A stretch of 64,000 nucleotides of DNA. Origin: Micrococcaceae bacterium RIT 802. GTDB taxonomy: Bacteria > Actinomycetota > Actinomycetes > Actinomycetales > Micrococcaceae. Of the stretch, positions 1 to 8,536 are shown in pieces (the first letter of the stretch is position 1; every line of letters begins with the position of its first letter). The notes beneath the pieces were generated by a model, which had not been told where the DNA came from, searched no databases, and saw nothing but the letters and a program-made list of their open reading frames with translations. The stretch covers positions 62,001-126,000 of the forward strand of contig JAFEMX010000002.1 of assembly GCA_016892645.1 (NCBI GenBank), written 5' to 3'. A program made the position numbers and the translations under genes.

Positions 1-1
1 A

Positions 2-286
2 TGGCTGAAGACGTGGGGCGAACCCACCGAATCGGACATGGGCGGCCACGGCATGGAGGGCATGATGACCGACGAACAGCTCAAGGAACTGGAGTCCGCC
101 CAGGGTACCGATGCCTCGCGGATGTTCCTGGAGGGAATGACCGAGCACCACAAGGGCGCCGTCGGGATGGCCGAGGACGAGATCGCCGACGGAAAGAACC
201 CCCAGGCCATCGCCCTGGCCAAGCAGATCGAAAAGACGCAGCAGGCGGAGATCAAGAAGATGCAGGACCTGCTCGCCGGCCTCTAG
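2..286 (+). CDS. DUF305 family protein, 3' part
   Basis: Only the last 94 codons are in the window; the frame is open to the left edge, so the true start lies upstream. The visible part has the DUF305 pattern: a Met/His-rich stretch (MGGHGMEGMM), then FLEGMTEHHKGAVGMAEDEI, then a helical tail ending KKMQDLLAGL. DUF305 proteins are ferritin-like four-helix proteins, often exported, that occur with copper genes. The HH and Met side chains could bind metal. The gene lies 99 bp before a lipoprotein gene on the same strand and probably starts or belongs to the copper operon that runs to 3673. The metal role is inferred from family and neighbours. Confidence 0.85.
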   Translation, partial: WLKTWGEPTESDMGGHGMEGMMTDEQLKELESAQGTDASRMFLEGMTEHHKGAVGMAEDEIADGKNPQAIALAKQIEKTQQAEIKKMQDLLAGL

Positions 287-385
287 GCCGCACCTTTCCC
301 ACGCGGCCAACGGTGCGGGGCCCGGAACCCGGACCCCGAACCGGTCACGCCTGCGTGCCCAAGACCTTCCGAAGGAACTCCCATC

Positions 386-1264
386 ATGCCCAAATCCATC
401 CTGCTCCGGCGCCGGAAACGGTTCGCCGTGCTCGTGGCCGCCAGCACCCTGGTGCTCTCAGCCTGCTCTGCCCCGTCGACCCTGGACGACCAGATTCCCG
501 TGGCCGCCACCACCGACTACCCCACCAGCCACATCCACGGCATGGACGTGGATGCCGCCTCGGGGAGGGTCCTGCTGGCCACCCACGAGGGCCTGTATGA
601 CGTCTCCACGAAACCGGCCACCAGGATCGGCCCCGAGATCGACCTCATGGGCTTCACCGTCGCCGCCGACGGGATCCTCTACGCCTCCGGACACCCGGGC
701 CCCGGGGTGGACCTGCCCGACCCGGTGGGGTTGATCGAATCCACCGACGGGGGCAGGAACTGGACGCCGCTGTCGCGGACCGGGCAATCGGACTTCCACG
801 CCCTGGCCGCTACCCACGAGGGAGTCATCGGCTTCGACGGCCAACTGCTCACCAACAAGGGCGGCAGCTCCTGGGAGCTGGCCGGGGACCAGGTGCCGGC
901 CTACCATCTCGCCGCCGCCACCGACGGCCACGTCGCCTTGGCGACCACGGAGTCCGGCCTGATGCGCTCGAACGACCACGGCAATTCATGGAACCGGGTT
1001 CCCGGGGCCCCCTTGTTGATGATCACCGCCATATCCGGCAACCAGGCAGCGGGCATCACACCCGACGGGGCCCTGTATGTCAGCAGCGACGGCGGACTGC
1101 AATGGCGGAAACAACCCGCCACCTCGAAGGACGTGGCCGCCATGGACCTGGTCGTCAAGGACGGCGACACGCAGATCTGGATCGCCTCCGCGACCGGTGT
1201 ACGGGTCTCCCGCGACATGGGGCGCACCTTCACCGACGCCGAGCCCCAAAAGGGCCAGGAATGA
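386..1264 (+). CDS. F510_1955-type BNR/sialidase-like exported lipoprotein
   Basis: 292 residues. The N-terminus has an Arg/Lys-rich n-region, a hydrophobic segment and a lipobox (LVLSAC) that predicts lipid attachment at about Cys27. The body carries repeated Asp-box motifs (STDGGRNW, SNDHGNSWNRV, SSDGGLQW, SRDMGRTF), the mark of a BNR/beta-propeller fold, plus an early HIHGMDVD motif. Such lipoproteins sit beside DUF305 and multicopper oxidase genes in actinobacterial copper clusters; glycosidase activity is not implied. RBS-like GAAGGA lies 9-14 bp before ATG. It is the second gene of the apparent copper operon. Binding or sensing of metal outside the membrane is inference. Confidence 0.8.
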   Translation: MPKSILLRRRKRFAVLVAASTLVLSACSAPSTLDDQIPVAATTDYPTSHIHGMDVDAASGRVLLATHEGLYDVSTKPATRIGPEIDLMGFTVAADGILYASGHPGPGVDLPDPVGLIESTDGGRNWTPLSRTGQSDFHALAATHEGVIGFDGQLLTNKGGSSWELAGDQVPAYHLAAATDGHVALATTESGLMRSNDHGNSWNRVPGAPLLMITAISGNQAAGITPDGALYVSSDGGLQWRKQPATSKDVAAMDLVVKDGDTQIWIASATGVRVSRDMGRTFTDAEPQKGQE

Positions 1265-1358
1265 CCACCCGCAGGGCCCGGGCGGTGCCACGTAGGGCCG
1301 GGGAAACGGGCGGGGAAACAGCAACCGGCGGGCCAGCCCATCGCCGGGGAGGACGGGG

Positions 1359-2108
1359 ATGAGCATCGGTGCGTTCTTCGCCGAAACGGTCCAATCCGGC
1401 GCGCTGGTCGTGGCAGCACCGCTGGCCATGACCGCCGGTGTCGTCTCCTTCCTGTCCCCGTGCATCCTGCCCCTGGTCCCGGGCTACCTGGGCTACGTCT
1501 CCGGGCTCTCCGAGGCCGGGCGGCCCGGGAGCCGCCGCCGGATGCTCACCGGTGTCGGCCTGTTCATCCTGGGTTTCGCGCTCGTGTTCACCTTCTACGG
1601 TGCCGCCTTCGGCCTCATCGGCGGCTGGCTGCTGCGCTGGCAGGACCTGCTCATCCGGGGCCTGGGCATCTTCGTCATCGCCATGGGGCTGGTCCTGGTG
1701 GGCCTCATCCCGGCGCTGCAACGGACGGTGAAGCCGTCCTTCAAGCCCAGGGCCGGGATTGCCGGGGCACCGGTGCTGGGAATCGTGTTCGGCCTCGGCT
1801 GGACACCCTGCATGGGCCCCACCCTCAGCGCCGTGCTGGCTTTGAGTACCAGCACCGGACAAGCAGGCCGCGGCGCGCTGCTGGGCTTCCTCTACTGCCT
1901 GGGGTTGGGGATCCCGTTCCTGCTCGTGGCACTGGGCCTTGAGCGGGTGAGCCGGGCATTGGGCTTCGTCCGGCGCCACATACGCGCCTTCAACATCGCC
2001 GGCGGGTCCCTGCTTGTCCTCGTCGGCGTGCTCATGGCCACCGGCACCTGGACGCACTGGATCTACCAGCTCCAGAACCTCTCAGGGACCTTCACCACTC
2101 CCGTATAG
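1359..2108 (+). CDS. ccdA: CcdA/DsbD-type thiol-disulfide membrane transporter
   Basis: 249 residues with about six membrane helices. The two hallmark cysteine motifs are present: [15 protein letters not shown] near residue 30 and [11 protein letters not shown] near residue 150. CcdA proteins pass electrons from cytoplasmic thioredoxin across the membrane to reduce extracytoplasmic thiols, for cytochrome c maturation or for other exported Cys proteins. No cytochrome c maturation genes adjoin, so here it more probably keeps thiols or copper-site Cys reduced for the neighbouring exported copper proteins (inference). It follows the lipoprotein by 94 bp and precedes the multicopper oxidase by 29 bp, which fits one transcript. 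Start ATG follows GGGGAGGACGGGG. Confidence 0.85.
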   Translation: MSIGAFFAETVQSGALVVAAPLAMTAGVVSFLSPCILPLVPGYLGYVSGLSEAGRPGSRRRMLTGVGLFILGFALVFTFYGAAFGLIGGWLLRWQDLLIRGLGIFVIAMGLVLVGLIPALQRTVKPSFKPRAGIAGAPVLGIVFGLGWTPCMGPTLSAVLALSTSTGQAGRGALLGFLYCLGLGIPFLLVALGLERVSRALGFVRRHIRAFNIAGGSLLVLVGVLMATGTWTHWIYQLQNLSGTFTTPV

Positions 2109-2137
2109 AACCCCCACGACACCAAGGAAACCCCTCC

Positions 2138-3673
2138 GTGCAAAACCAACTGAACCGCCGCTCGTTCCTGGGGCTCTCGGTCGCGACCGCCGCCGCGGCT
2201 GCCCTGGCCGCCTGCACCCCCGCCAAACCGACAGCCGCCCCGCCGGCCCGGATCCTGCCCACAGGCCCGCTGGTCGCCCAGGCCGAAGCCGCACGGGCAT
2301 CCACCGGCACGACCATCACCAAGAAGCTCGCCCCCGGACCGTTATCCACCACCATTGCCGGCAAGAAGGCCAACACCTGGGGGTACGACGGTTCTCTCGT
2401 CGCGCCGACCCTGCGCGGCAAGGCCGGGGACCGGCTCGACGTCAGAGTCGACAACCAGCTCGATGAACCCACAACCATCCACTGGCACGGGGTGGCCCTG
2501 CGCAACAACGCCGACGGCGTCCCGGGCCTCACCCAGAAGGCCATCGCGGCCGGCAGCGACTACGACTACGCCTTCACCCTCCCGCACCCGGGGACCTACT
2601 GGTACCACTCCCACGTGGAAATGCAGCGCGAACGCGCCCTCTACGGGGCCCTGGTCATCGAGGACCCGAAGGAGACCCTGGAATACGACAAGGACTGGGT
2701 CATCGTCCTGGACGACTGGCTCGACGGGATCACCGCCACCCCCGAAAAGGTCCTCAAGGAGGTCTCGAAGGGCATGGGCGACATGGGGACAATGGGCGGG
2801 ATGGACCACGGGGGCGGAGGAGGCCCCATGAAGATGGGCAACACGCTCATGGGTGCCACCAGCGATTTCCTCGGCGGGGACGCCGGGGACATCGCCTATC
2901 CGCTGCACCTCTTCAACGGACGCGGCCCCGGCGGCCCGGAGACCTTGGAGGCCAAGGCCGGGGACCGGATCCGGCTGCGCATCATCAATGCCGCCGGGGA
3001 CACCGCCTACCGGATCGGCATCCCCGGCCAGCGGCTGACCCTGACCCACACCGACGGCTTCCCGATCAAGCACGAGGACATCGACGCCGTCGTCCTGGGC
3101 ATGGGCGAGCGCATCGACGCCATCCTGGTCGTGGAGGACGGCTATACGCCGCTGCTGGCACTGGCCGAGGGCAAGGGGCAAATGGCCTACGGGCTGGTCT
3201 CCACCGGCACCGGCACCCCACCTGCCCCGGCGAGGCTCCCCTCGGAGCTGGCCGGCCGGGTGGTGGACGGCGGACAACTTACCGCGGATCCATCGGTGAA
3301 GCTGGACGCGAGGTCACCGGATAGGACGCACGAGGTGCGCCTGACCGGGGGGATGGCGAAGTACGACTGGGGCATCAACGGCCACCGCTACGACATGGCC
3401 GACCCCTACGCCAACGCCTTCGACGTCACCGCCGGGGAACGGGTGGAGGTGAAGTTCGTGAACGAGACCGAGATGTGGCACCCGATGCACATCCACGGCC
3501 ACACCTTCCAGGTCGGCAATGTCGGAGCGCGCAAGGACACCGTCATCGTCCGCCCCGGGCACACCCTGACGGTCTACTTCGATGCCGACAACCCCGGGCA
3601 GTGGCTCATGCACTGCCACAACGCCTACCACGCCGAACGCGGCATGATGGGGGTCTTCTCCTACGTCAAGTAG
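2138..3673 (+). CDS. Tat-exported multicopper oxidase
   Basis: 511 residues, GTG start preceded by AAGGAAA. The N-terminus has a Tat motif (RRSFLGLS), a hydrophobic core and a Cys in AACTPA that could be lipidated. Copper-ligand motifs are complete: HWHG near 115, HSH near 157, HPMHIHGH near 448 and HCHNAYHAERGMMG near 492. A Met/His/Gly-rich insertion (MGDMGTMGGMDHG and following) near 210-235 resembles the Met-rich region of CueO-type cuprous oxidases. The likely job is oxidation of Cu(I) to less permeable Cu(II) outside the membrane, consistent with the convergent CopB gene. Last gene of the copper operon, ending at a long hairpin. Confidence 0.93.
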   Translation: MQNQLNRRSFLGLSVATAAAAALAACTPAKPTAAPPARILPTGPLVAQAEAARASTGTTITKKLAPGPLSTTIAGKKANTWGYDGSLVAPTLRGKAGDRLDVRVDNQLDEPTTIHWHGVALRNNADGVPGLTQKAIAAGSDYDYAFTLPHPGTYWYHSHVEMQRERALYGALVIEDPKETLEYDKDWVIVLDDWLDGITATPEKVLKEVSKGMGDMGTMGGMDHGGGGGPMKMGNTLMGATSDFLGGDAGDIAYPLHLFNGRGPGGPETLEAKAGDRIRLRIINAAGDTAYRIGIPGQRLTLTHTDGFPIKHEDIDAVVLGMGERIDAILVVEDGYTPLLALAEGKGQMAYGLVSTGTGTPPAPARLPSELAGRVVDGGQLTADPSVKLDARSPDRTHEVRLTGGMAKYDWGINGHRYDMADPYANAFDVTAGERVEVKFVNETEMWHPMHIHGHTFQVGNVGARKDTVIVRPGHTLTVYFDADNPGQWLMHCHNAYHAERGMMGVFSYVK

Positions 3674-3717
3674 CCCATTCAAATGGGAATAGACGCGGGG
3701 CCCCGTGGACATGTGAC

Positions 3718-3756
3718 GGGAGCACCCACCAGGGCCCTGGGCCCGTGGGTGCTCCC
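3718..3756. terminator. Convergent hairpin terminator between the multicopper oxidase and copB
   Basis: A perfect 12-bp stem (GGGAGCACCCAC at 3718-3729 pairing with 3745-3756) closes a 15-base GC-rich loop. It lies between two converging genes and has no U-tract, as is common for actinobacterial terminators. It probably works in both directions. Confidence 0.75.
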
Positions 3757-3791
3757 ATCGGTTCCTGCTGCCCGTGTGGGGCCGGCAACGC

Positions 3792-5921
3792 CTACACAGT
3801 GGCCGGTTCCCGCTCCGGGGACGGTGACCGGCGCAGGGCCTCGGCCGTGCTGGCTCCGGGGGCCAGGTCCAGGCGGCGTAGCAGCTGCGCGTTCAGGGCG
3901 ACCACGACGGTGGAAGCCGACATCAACAGGGCACCGACCGCCATGGGCATCACGAAACCGACTGGGGCCAGGACGCCGGCCGCCAGCGGAACGGAGACCA
4001 GGTTGTAGCCGGCCGCCCACCACAGGTTCTGCTTCATCTTGCGGTAGCTGGCACGGGAGAGCTCGATGACCGAAAGCACCGAACGGGGATCATCGCTGGC
4101 CAGGATCACCCCCGCCGAGGCGATGGCCACGTCCGTACCAGCCCCGATGGCAATGCCGACATCGGCCCGGGCCAACGCGGGGGCGTCGTTGACACCGTCG
4201 CCGACCATCGCGACCTTGCGGCCTTCGCGCTGCAGCTCGGCGACCTTCTCCTCCTTGTTCTCCGGGCGCACCCCGGCGAACACGCGGTCGATGCCCAACT
4301 CGCCGGCCACGGAGCGGGCCACGGCCTCGGCGTCGCCGGTGATCATGACCACCTCGATATCCAGTGCATGCAGGGCCCGGACCGCTTCGCGTGATTCCGG
4401 GCGGACCTCATCGGCCAGGCCCAGCGCGCCGATCACCGCACCGTCCCTGAGCACGTGAAGGATGATCGCCCCCTCGGCCTTCCATCCCTCGGTCTCGGGC
4501 AAAGGGGCTGCCCCGTGTTGTTCGAGCATGCCGGGGCCGCCGACGCTGATCCTGGAGCCGCCGACGTCCGCGTCCACGCCCAGCGCCGTGGAGGCCTTGA
4601 AATCCGTTGCCGTCCGGGGTTCGATTCCGCGGTCCCTGGCCGCGGCGACGATCGCCTTGGCCAGCGGGTGCTCGCTGTCGGCCTCAGCGGCAGCGGCAAC
4701 GGCCAGGACCTCCCGCTCGTCTTCGCCCTCGGCCGGCAGGGCCTTGGACAGGACGGGCTCGCCCCGGGTCAGGGTACCGGTCTTGTCGAAGAGGACCGAG
4801 GTCACGGTGCGCATGCTCTCCAGGGCGAGGCGGTCCTTGACCAGGACGCCACCGCGGGCGGCACGTTCGGTGGCGATGGAGACCACCAGGGGGATCGCCA
4901 GACCCAGTGCGTGGGGGCAGGCGATGACCAGGACGGTGATCGTCAGGATGACGGCATCATCCGGGAAGCCCAGCAGACCCCAGACGACCGCCGTGATGAC
5001 GGCCGCCCCGAGCGCGAACCAGAACAGCCAGCCGGCCGCGGTGTCGGCGATGCGCTGGGCCCGTGATGAGGAGCCCTGGGCCTCGGTGACCAGACGCTGG
5101 ATCCCCGCCAACGCGGTATCGTCGCCGATGGCGGTGATCTCCACGCGCAGCGCGGTGTCCGTGGCCACCGTACCGGCCACCACCTGATCGCCCGGTCCCC
5201 GCCGGACCGGGCGGGACTCACCAGTGATCATCGACTCGTCGACGTCGGCAGTGCCTTCGACCACGCGGCCGTCGGCGGGTACGCGGCCCCCGGGACGGAC
5301 AATGACCACATCCCCGACCACGAGGTCGGCGGGGGCAATGGGGACCGCCTGGCCGTCGACGAGCTTTTCCGCCTCGTCGGGCAGCAGGGCCGCCAGCGAA
5401 TCCAGGGCGGAGGACGTCTGTGCCAGGGAGCGCATCTCGATCCAGTGGCCCAACAGCATGATGACGATCAACAGGGCCAGTTCCCACCAGAAGTCCAGGC
5501 CGTGGTCCAGCAGGCCCAGATGGGCACCCCAGGAAGCCAGGAACGCCACGGTGATCGCCAGGGCGATCAACAACATCATCCCCGGCTTGCGGTCCTTGAG
5601 TTCGCCGGCCGCGCCGGTCAGGAACGGCTTGCCGCCCCACACGTACATGATGGTGCCCAGAATCGGGGAGATCCACAAGATCCAGGGCGCCTGGGGCAGC
5701 TGGTAGCCGATGATCGAGGCGAACATGGTACTGAACCCGACCACCGGTACGGCGATGACCAGCATGATCCAGAACAAGCGGCGGAACTGGCCCACGTGGT
5801 CCCCGTGCCCGTGGTGGCCGCCATGGCCCTGCCCGCTGTGATCCATGGGCGCGTGGTCGTCATGGCCCGCGGGTCCGGCCTGCGTGTCGACGTGGCCGTG
5901 GTGCCTTCCTTCTGTTTCCAT
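3792..5921 (-). CDS. copB: CopB-type (P1B-3) copper-translocating ATPase
   Basis: 709 residues from the chosen ATG at 5921. The N-terminus is His-rich (HGHVDT, HDDHAPMDHSGQGHGGHHGHGDH) instead of carrying CxxC HMA domains. P-type motifs in order: TGES near 233, CPHALGLAIP near 335, phosphorylation site DKTGT near 379, SEHPLA, and GDGVNDAPAL near 575. The CPH transmembrane motif and His-rich tail define P1B-3, associated with Cu (Cu2+/Cu+) or Ag export. The frame is open upstream to 6107, but that would run through the palindromic operator at 5932-5950; the His-rich Met start downstream is the natural one. It converges with the copper oxidase operon and is likely induced by copper through that operator. 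Confidence 0.93.
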   Translation of the reverse strand: METEGRHHGHVDTQAGPAGHDDHAPMDHSGQGHGGHHGHGDHVGQFRRLFWIMLVIAVPVVGFSTMFASIIGYQLPQAPWILWISPILGTIMYVWGGKPFLTGAAGELKDRKPGMMLLIALAITVAFLASWGAHLGLLDHGLDFWWELALLIVIMLLGHWIEMRSLAQTSSALDSLAALLPDEAEKLVDGQAVPIAPADLVVGDVVIVRPGGRVPADGRVVEGTADVDESMITGESRPVRRGPGDQVVAGTVATDTALRVEITAIGDDTALAGIQRLVTEAQGSSSRAQRIADTAAGWLFWFALGAAVITAVVWGLLGFPDDAVILTITVLVIACPHALGLAIPLVVSIATERAARGGVLVKDRLALESMRTVTSVLFDKTGTLTRGEPVLSKALPAEGEDEREVLAVAAAAEADSEHPLAKAIVAAARDRGIEPRTATDFKASTALGVDADVGGSRISVGGPGMLEQHGAAPLPETEGWKAEGAIILHVLRDGAVIGALGLADEVRPESREAVRALHALDIEVVMITGDAEAVARSVAGELGIDRVFAGVRPENKEEKVAELQREGRKVAMVGDGVNDAPALARADVGIAIGAGTDVAIASAGVILASDDPRSVLSVIELSRASYRKMKQNLWWAAGYNLVSVPLAAGVLAPVGFVMPMAVGALLMSASTVVVALNAQLLRRLDLAPGASTAEALRRSPSPEREPATV

Positions 5922-5931
5922 GCCCCCAAGA

Positions 5932-5950
5932 TATACCCCCCGGGGGTATA
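5932..5950 (-). promoter_or_regulatory. CsoR-like copper operator upstream of copB
   Basis: TATACCCCCCGGGGGTATA is an inverted repeat with 9-bp arms around one central C, ending 10 bp before the copB start. A G/C tract flanked by TA is the layout of CsoR/RcnR-family operators. No CsoR gene is in the window, so the regulator would be encoded elsewhere. Assignment to CsoR is by site pattern only. Confidence 0.65.
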
Positions 5951-6118
5951 CATCAAGACCTGGTGCCCAATCCCACCATCGCCCGGTCCGCGCCAAGCCT
6001 GCGGCCGTCGTGACACGTCCTACATCAATCCGTAACCATTTCGTGACTTTTACAGTTCTTTCATGTAAATTCGTCTGCGTGCCGGGCTTCCTATGAGCCC
6101 GGCACACCCAAGTGGATT

Positions 6119-6297
6119 GCCGAGCACTGCCACCACTTCGGGTCCGTTCGCGAAGCTTCTGGCAGTGGCGGGGGAACCAAATCCGGGCCCACCGGGCCCT
6201 TGGGGTTAAGCGCCTCGCGCTGCCTTGTCAGCGCGGGACGCCGAGTGGCTCCCACTCGAACCCGACAGCTAACCCCGCAGGCATTGGGAGAGGTAAC
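6119..6297 (+). promoter_or_regulatory. c-di-AMP riboswitch (ydaO-yuaA class)
   Basis: The leader before the NlpC/P60 gene contains the conserved blocks of the actinobacterial ydaO class: GCGGGGGAACCAAAT, GGGGTTAAGCGC, a variable GC hairpin, GGGACGCCGAG, CCACTCGAACCCGACAGC and TAACCCCGCAGGC, ending in GGGAGAGGTAACC. In this class c-di-AMP binding usually turns expression off; in Actinobacteria the targets are typically cell-wall hydrolases, which fits the gene that starts 7 bp later. Boundaries are approximate. Confidence 0.9.
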
Positions 6298-6303
6298 CAA
6301 CAC

Positions 6304-7260
6304 ATGACCAAGCGACACCTGGGCCGCCACCGCGCCGCGCCCGTCCGCAGCAACCCCTTGGGCTCTATCTCCAAGGCAGTCTCCTCCAACGCCGGCTCAG
6401 TTGGCCGCCAGGCCGCAGTCATCGCCGCGGCCTCCGGCCTCGTGCTGACCCTCGGCGTTCCCGCCGAGGGCGCCCCGTCCGCCCGCGAAGCAGGCAAGGC
6501 CCCGGCAGCTGACATCCTGCGCACTTCCGTGGACTCCCCCGCCGCCGTCACCGTTGCGGACGCCAAGCCGCAAGAGCTGAAGCAGATCAAGGTATCCGTC
6601 GCCGACGTCAAGTCCACCGACGGATCGGCCCACCGCGCAGCATTGCGCAAGGCCGCAGCCGAACGCGAAGCAGCCCAGGATGCCGCTGAACGCCAAGCCG
6701 CCGCGGACCGCATAGACGCCCAGACGGAAGCCGCCGCATCTGCCGAGCGCGAGGAAGCAGCCGCAGGCGCTGCGATGACCCGCCAGAGCCGCCAGTCCTC
6801 AACGCCGGCGCCGTCGAGCACGAACGACAACGCCTCGTCGACCGGTACGGTCACCACGGCCTCCACTCCCGCTCCGGAGACGACCGAAACCAGCCCGACA
6901 TCCAGCGCGGGCCTCTCGGGGATCGCGGGCATGGCCATGAGCTACGAGGGGACACCCTACGTGTGGGGCGGCAGCAGCCCCTCGGGCTGGGACTGCTCCG
7001 GTTTCATCCAGTACATCTACGGCAAGGCCGGCATCAGCCTGCCCCACAACACGACCGCCATCCGCACCAGTGGAAAGTTCGTGAAGACCTCCAACCCCAA
7101 GCCCGGCGACCTGGTCTACCAGAACGGCGGCAGCCACGCCGGTATCTACATCGGTGGCGGTAAGATCATCGGCGCACAGAACCCCTCCGTCGGCACCGTT
7201 GTCCGTCCAGCCGACAGCCCCTATGGGCCGTTGATGGGCTACTACACCTACGTAGGCTAG
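6304..7260 (+). CDS. Secreted NlpC/P60 peptidoglycan endopeptidase
   Basis: 318 residues. The start at 6304 follows GGGAGAGG and lies just after the riboswitch; the frame is open further up but would cross the riboswitch. The N-terminus has a basic segment and a hydrophobic core ending near VPAEGAP, a plausible signal peptide. A long Ala/Glu/Arg-rich, probably helical region (about 100-160) and a Ser/Thr/Pro linker lead to a C-terminal NlpC/P60 domain (about 210-318) with DCSGF (catalytic Cys near 230) and SHAGIYIG (His near 278). It should cut peptide stems of peptidoglycan outside the cell. Control by c-di-AMP links wall remodelling to osmotic signalling (known for the riboswitch class). 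Confidence 0.93.
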   Translation: MTKRHLGRHRAAPVRSNPLGSISKAVSSNAGSVGRQAAVIAAASGLVLTLGVPAEGAPSAREAGKAPAADILRTSVDSPAAVTVADAKPQELKQIKVSVADVKSTDGSAHRAALRKAAAEREAAQDAAERQAAADRIDAQTEAAASAEREEAAAGAAMTRQSRQSSTPAPSSTNDNASSTGTVTTASTPAPETTETSPTSSAGLSGIAGMAMSYEGTPYVWGGSSPSGWDCSGFIQYIYGKAGISLPHNTTAIRTSGKFVKTSNPKPGDLVYQNGGSHAGIYIGGGKIIGAQNPSVGTVVRPADSPYGPLMGYYTYVG

Positions 7261-7296
7261 GGAAAACCGGGCAAGGGCCCGAGCCACTTTGAACTA

Positions 7297-7348
7297 CTCC
7301 CCAGTTGTTGGACTCCATAATTCAGTTCCAGCAGCTGGGGAGCGCTTT
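7297..7348 (+). terminator. Rho-independent terminator after the NlpC/P60 gene
   Basis: Sixteen-base arms (CTCCCCAGTTGTTGGA at 7297-7312 and TCCAGCAGCTGGGGAG at 7327-7342) pair fully if two G-U pairs are allowed, with a 14-base loop, followed by CGCTTTTA. It ends the riboswitch-controlled transcript. Confidence 0.8.
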
Positions 7349-7497
7349 TATGCGTTCAGATGGTTCGCTTTCGGGTAGAGGGCTTGTCCTACGCCGAAAA
7401 ACAATGTGTCCGGGACGGAATCAAGCACGCCGGGCCCTCCCGCGGTCCATCTTTTGCAACAGGTGGACGATACGTTACCGGTCGGCACCGCTTTTTC

Positions 7498-7698
7498 TTA
7501 CGTGGACGAATCCTGCCTTGAGGGGCAAGGTACTGTCCCGTAGGAACAGAACACGCAGCAATCGCCGGCAACGGGCCGAATTCGCTTGGTGCAATTTGGG
7601 CACGCCCAGAAGAACTGGCAGGAATCGGAGGGCATCCGCAAGGATGCTTCGTACCCGCAAGCAGGACACGTCAACGTCGACGTCAGCTCAATCATCAT
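7498..7698 (-). CDS. Small Cys-rich GDCC-motif protein
   Basis: 66 residues; two adjacent ATG codons (7698 and 7695) follow GGAAGGAAGGA, so the start is well supported. The protein has a CPACGY pair, a CPNC pair and a C-terminal GDCCVFCSYGTVPCPSRQ block: nine cysteines in 66 residues, arranged like a zinc ribbon plus a CCxxC cluster. Small proteins with this GDCCVFCSYG signature are conserved beside heavy-metal resistance genes; their function is not established as far as I know. It lies on the same strand as, and 160 bp downstream of, the CDF transporter gene, so it may be the third gene of the ArsR-CDF transcript. A metal-binding role is inferred. Confidence 0.75.
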   Translation of the reverse strand: MMIELTSTLTCPACGYEASLRMPSDSCQFFWACPNCTKRIRPVAGDCCVFCSYGTVPCPSRQDSST

Positions 7699-7858
7699 TC
7701 CTTCCTTCCCATCAGGCGCAGCGCCTTTGGCGCAATTCTGGTCGGTGAACGCATCCGGGGCATCGCTTGCAAAGGAAGCAGGGATCCAGCCGGGTAGGAT
7801 CGGGCGTGCCCGCCAGGCGCCAGCTGGCCATCGCGGCTGCTTCCGGTCCACGCCTGCG

Positions 7859-8536
7859 TCAGCAGCAACCCGCCTCGCCGGAAGACGATTCCCTGTCCCC
7901 GGATATGGCTGACATGGGCTGCGTGCATGCCTCCCCTATCCATGCCTCGAATCCTTCCCTGACCGCGAATACCGCGATGACAAAGCCGGCTACCGGATCG
8001 GCCCAGCTCCAGCCGAAGAGGCTGTTGAGCAGCAAGCCCGCCAGGACGGCAGCTGAAAGGTACGAGCAGATCAGGGTCTGCTTTGAATCGGCAATGGCCG
8101 AGGCCGATCCCAGTTCCCGTCCTGCGTGGCGTTCGAGGAGGCTGAGAAATGGCATCACCACGAGGCTCACGGCGGCCAGGGTGATGCCGACCGGGCTATG
8201 TTCGGCTTCCTTGAGCCCGATCAGCGTGAGGACGGCGCTGACACTGACATAGGCAGCGAGACCGAAAAAGGATACGGCAATCAGGCGCAGGGCCTTTTTC
8301 TCGCGGCTTTCAGGGTCGCGGGCTGCGAATTGCCAGGCAACAGCCGCAGCCGAAAGCACTTCCACGATGGAATCCAACCCGAAGCCGACCAGGGCGACCG
8401 AGGAAGCGGCCGCGCCGGCTGCCAGGGCGATGACGGCCTCTATGAGGTTGTACGTGATCGTGAGGGCAACGATGATCCGTATCCGGCGCTTGAGTAGCTC
8501 CCGGCGCCGATCCTGGGCTGGGAGCGTGTTCAGCAT
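7859..8536 (-). CDS. Short CDF-like cation transporter
   Basis: 225 residues with about six membrane helices. It has the cation-diffusion-facilitator pattern: a conserved GFGLDSIVEVLSA helix and a later DSKQTLICSYLSA helix, which carry the acidic/polar metal-site positions. It ends shortly after the last helix (GEAGCC), so the cytosolic C-terminal domain of typical CDF proteins of about 300 residues is missing. Start ATG at 8536 overlaps the ArsR stop by 7 bp, which implies translational coupling. With an ArsR partner whose tail is Cys-rich, efflux of a soft divalent metal (Cd, Zn, Pb or Co class) is likely but not resolved. Confidence 0.8.
   Translation of the reverse strand: MLNTLPAQDRRRELLKRRIRIIVALTITYNLIEAVIALAAGAAASSVALVGFGLDSIVEVLSAAAVAWQFAARDPESREKKALRLIAVSFFGLAAYVSVSAVLTLIGLKEAEHSPVGITLAAVSLVVMPFLSLLERHAGRELGSASAIADSKQTLICSYLSAAVLAGLLLNSLFGWSWADPVAGFVIAVFAVREGFEAWIGEACTQPMSAISGDRESSSGEAGCC

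Noticed and set aside
5922-6107. N-terminal extension of copB to 6107
   Set aside because: It would translate the operator-like palindrome and has no family similarity; the His-rich start at 5921 is typical of CopB.
6112-6303. N-terminal extension of the NlpC/P60 protein
   Set aside because: The stretch is the c-di-AMP riboswitch; the RBS lies just before 6304.
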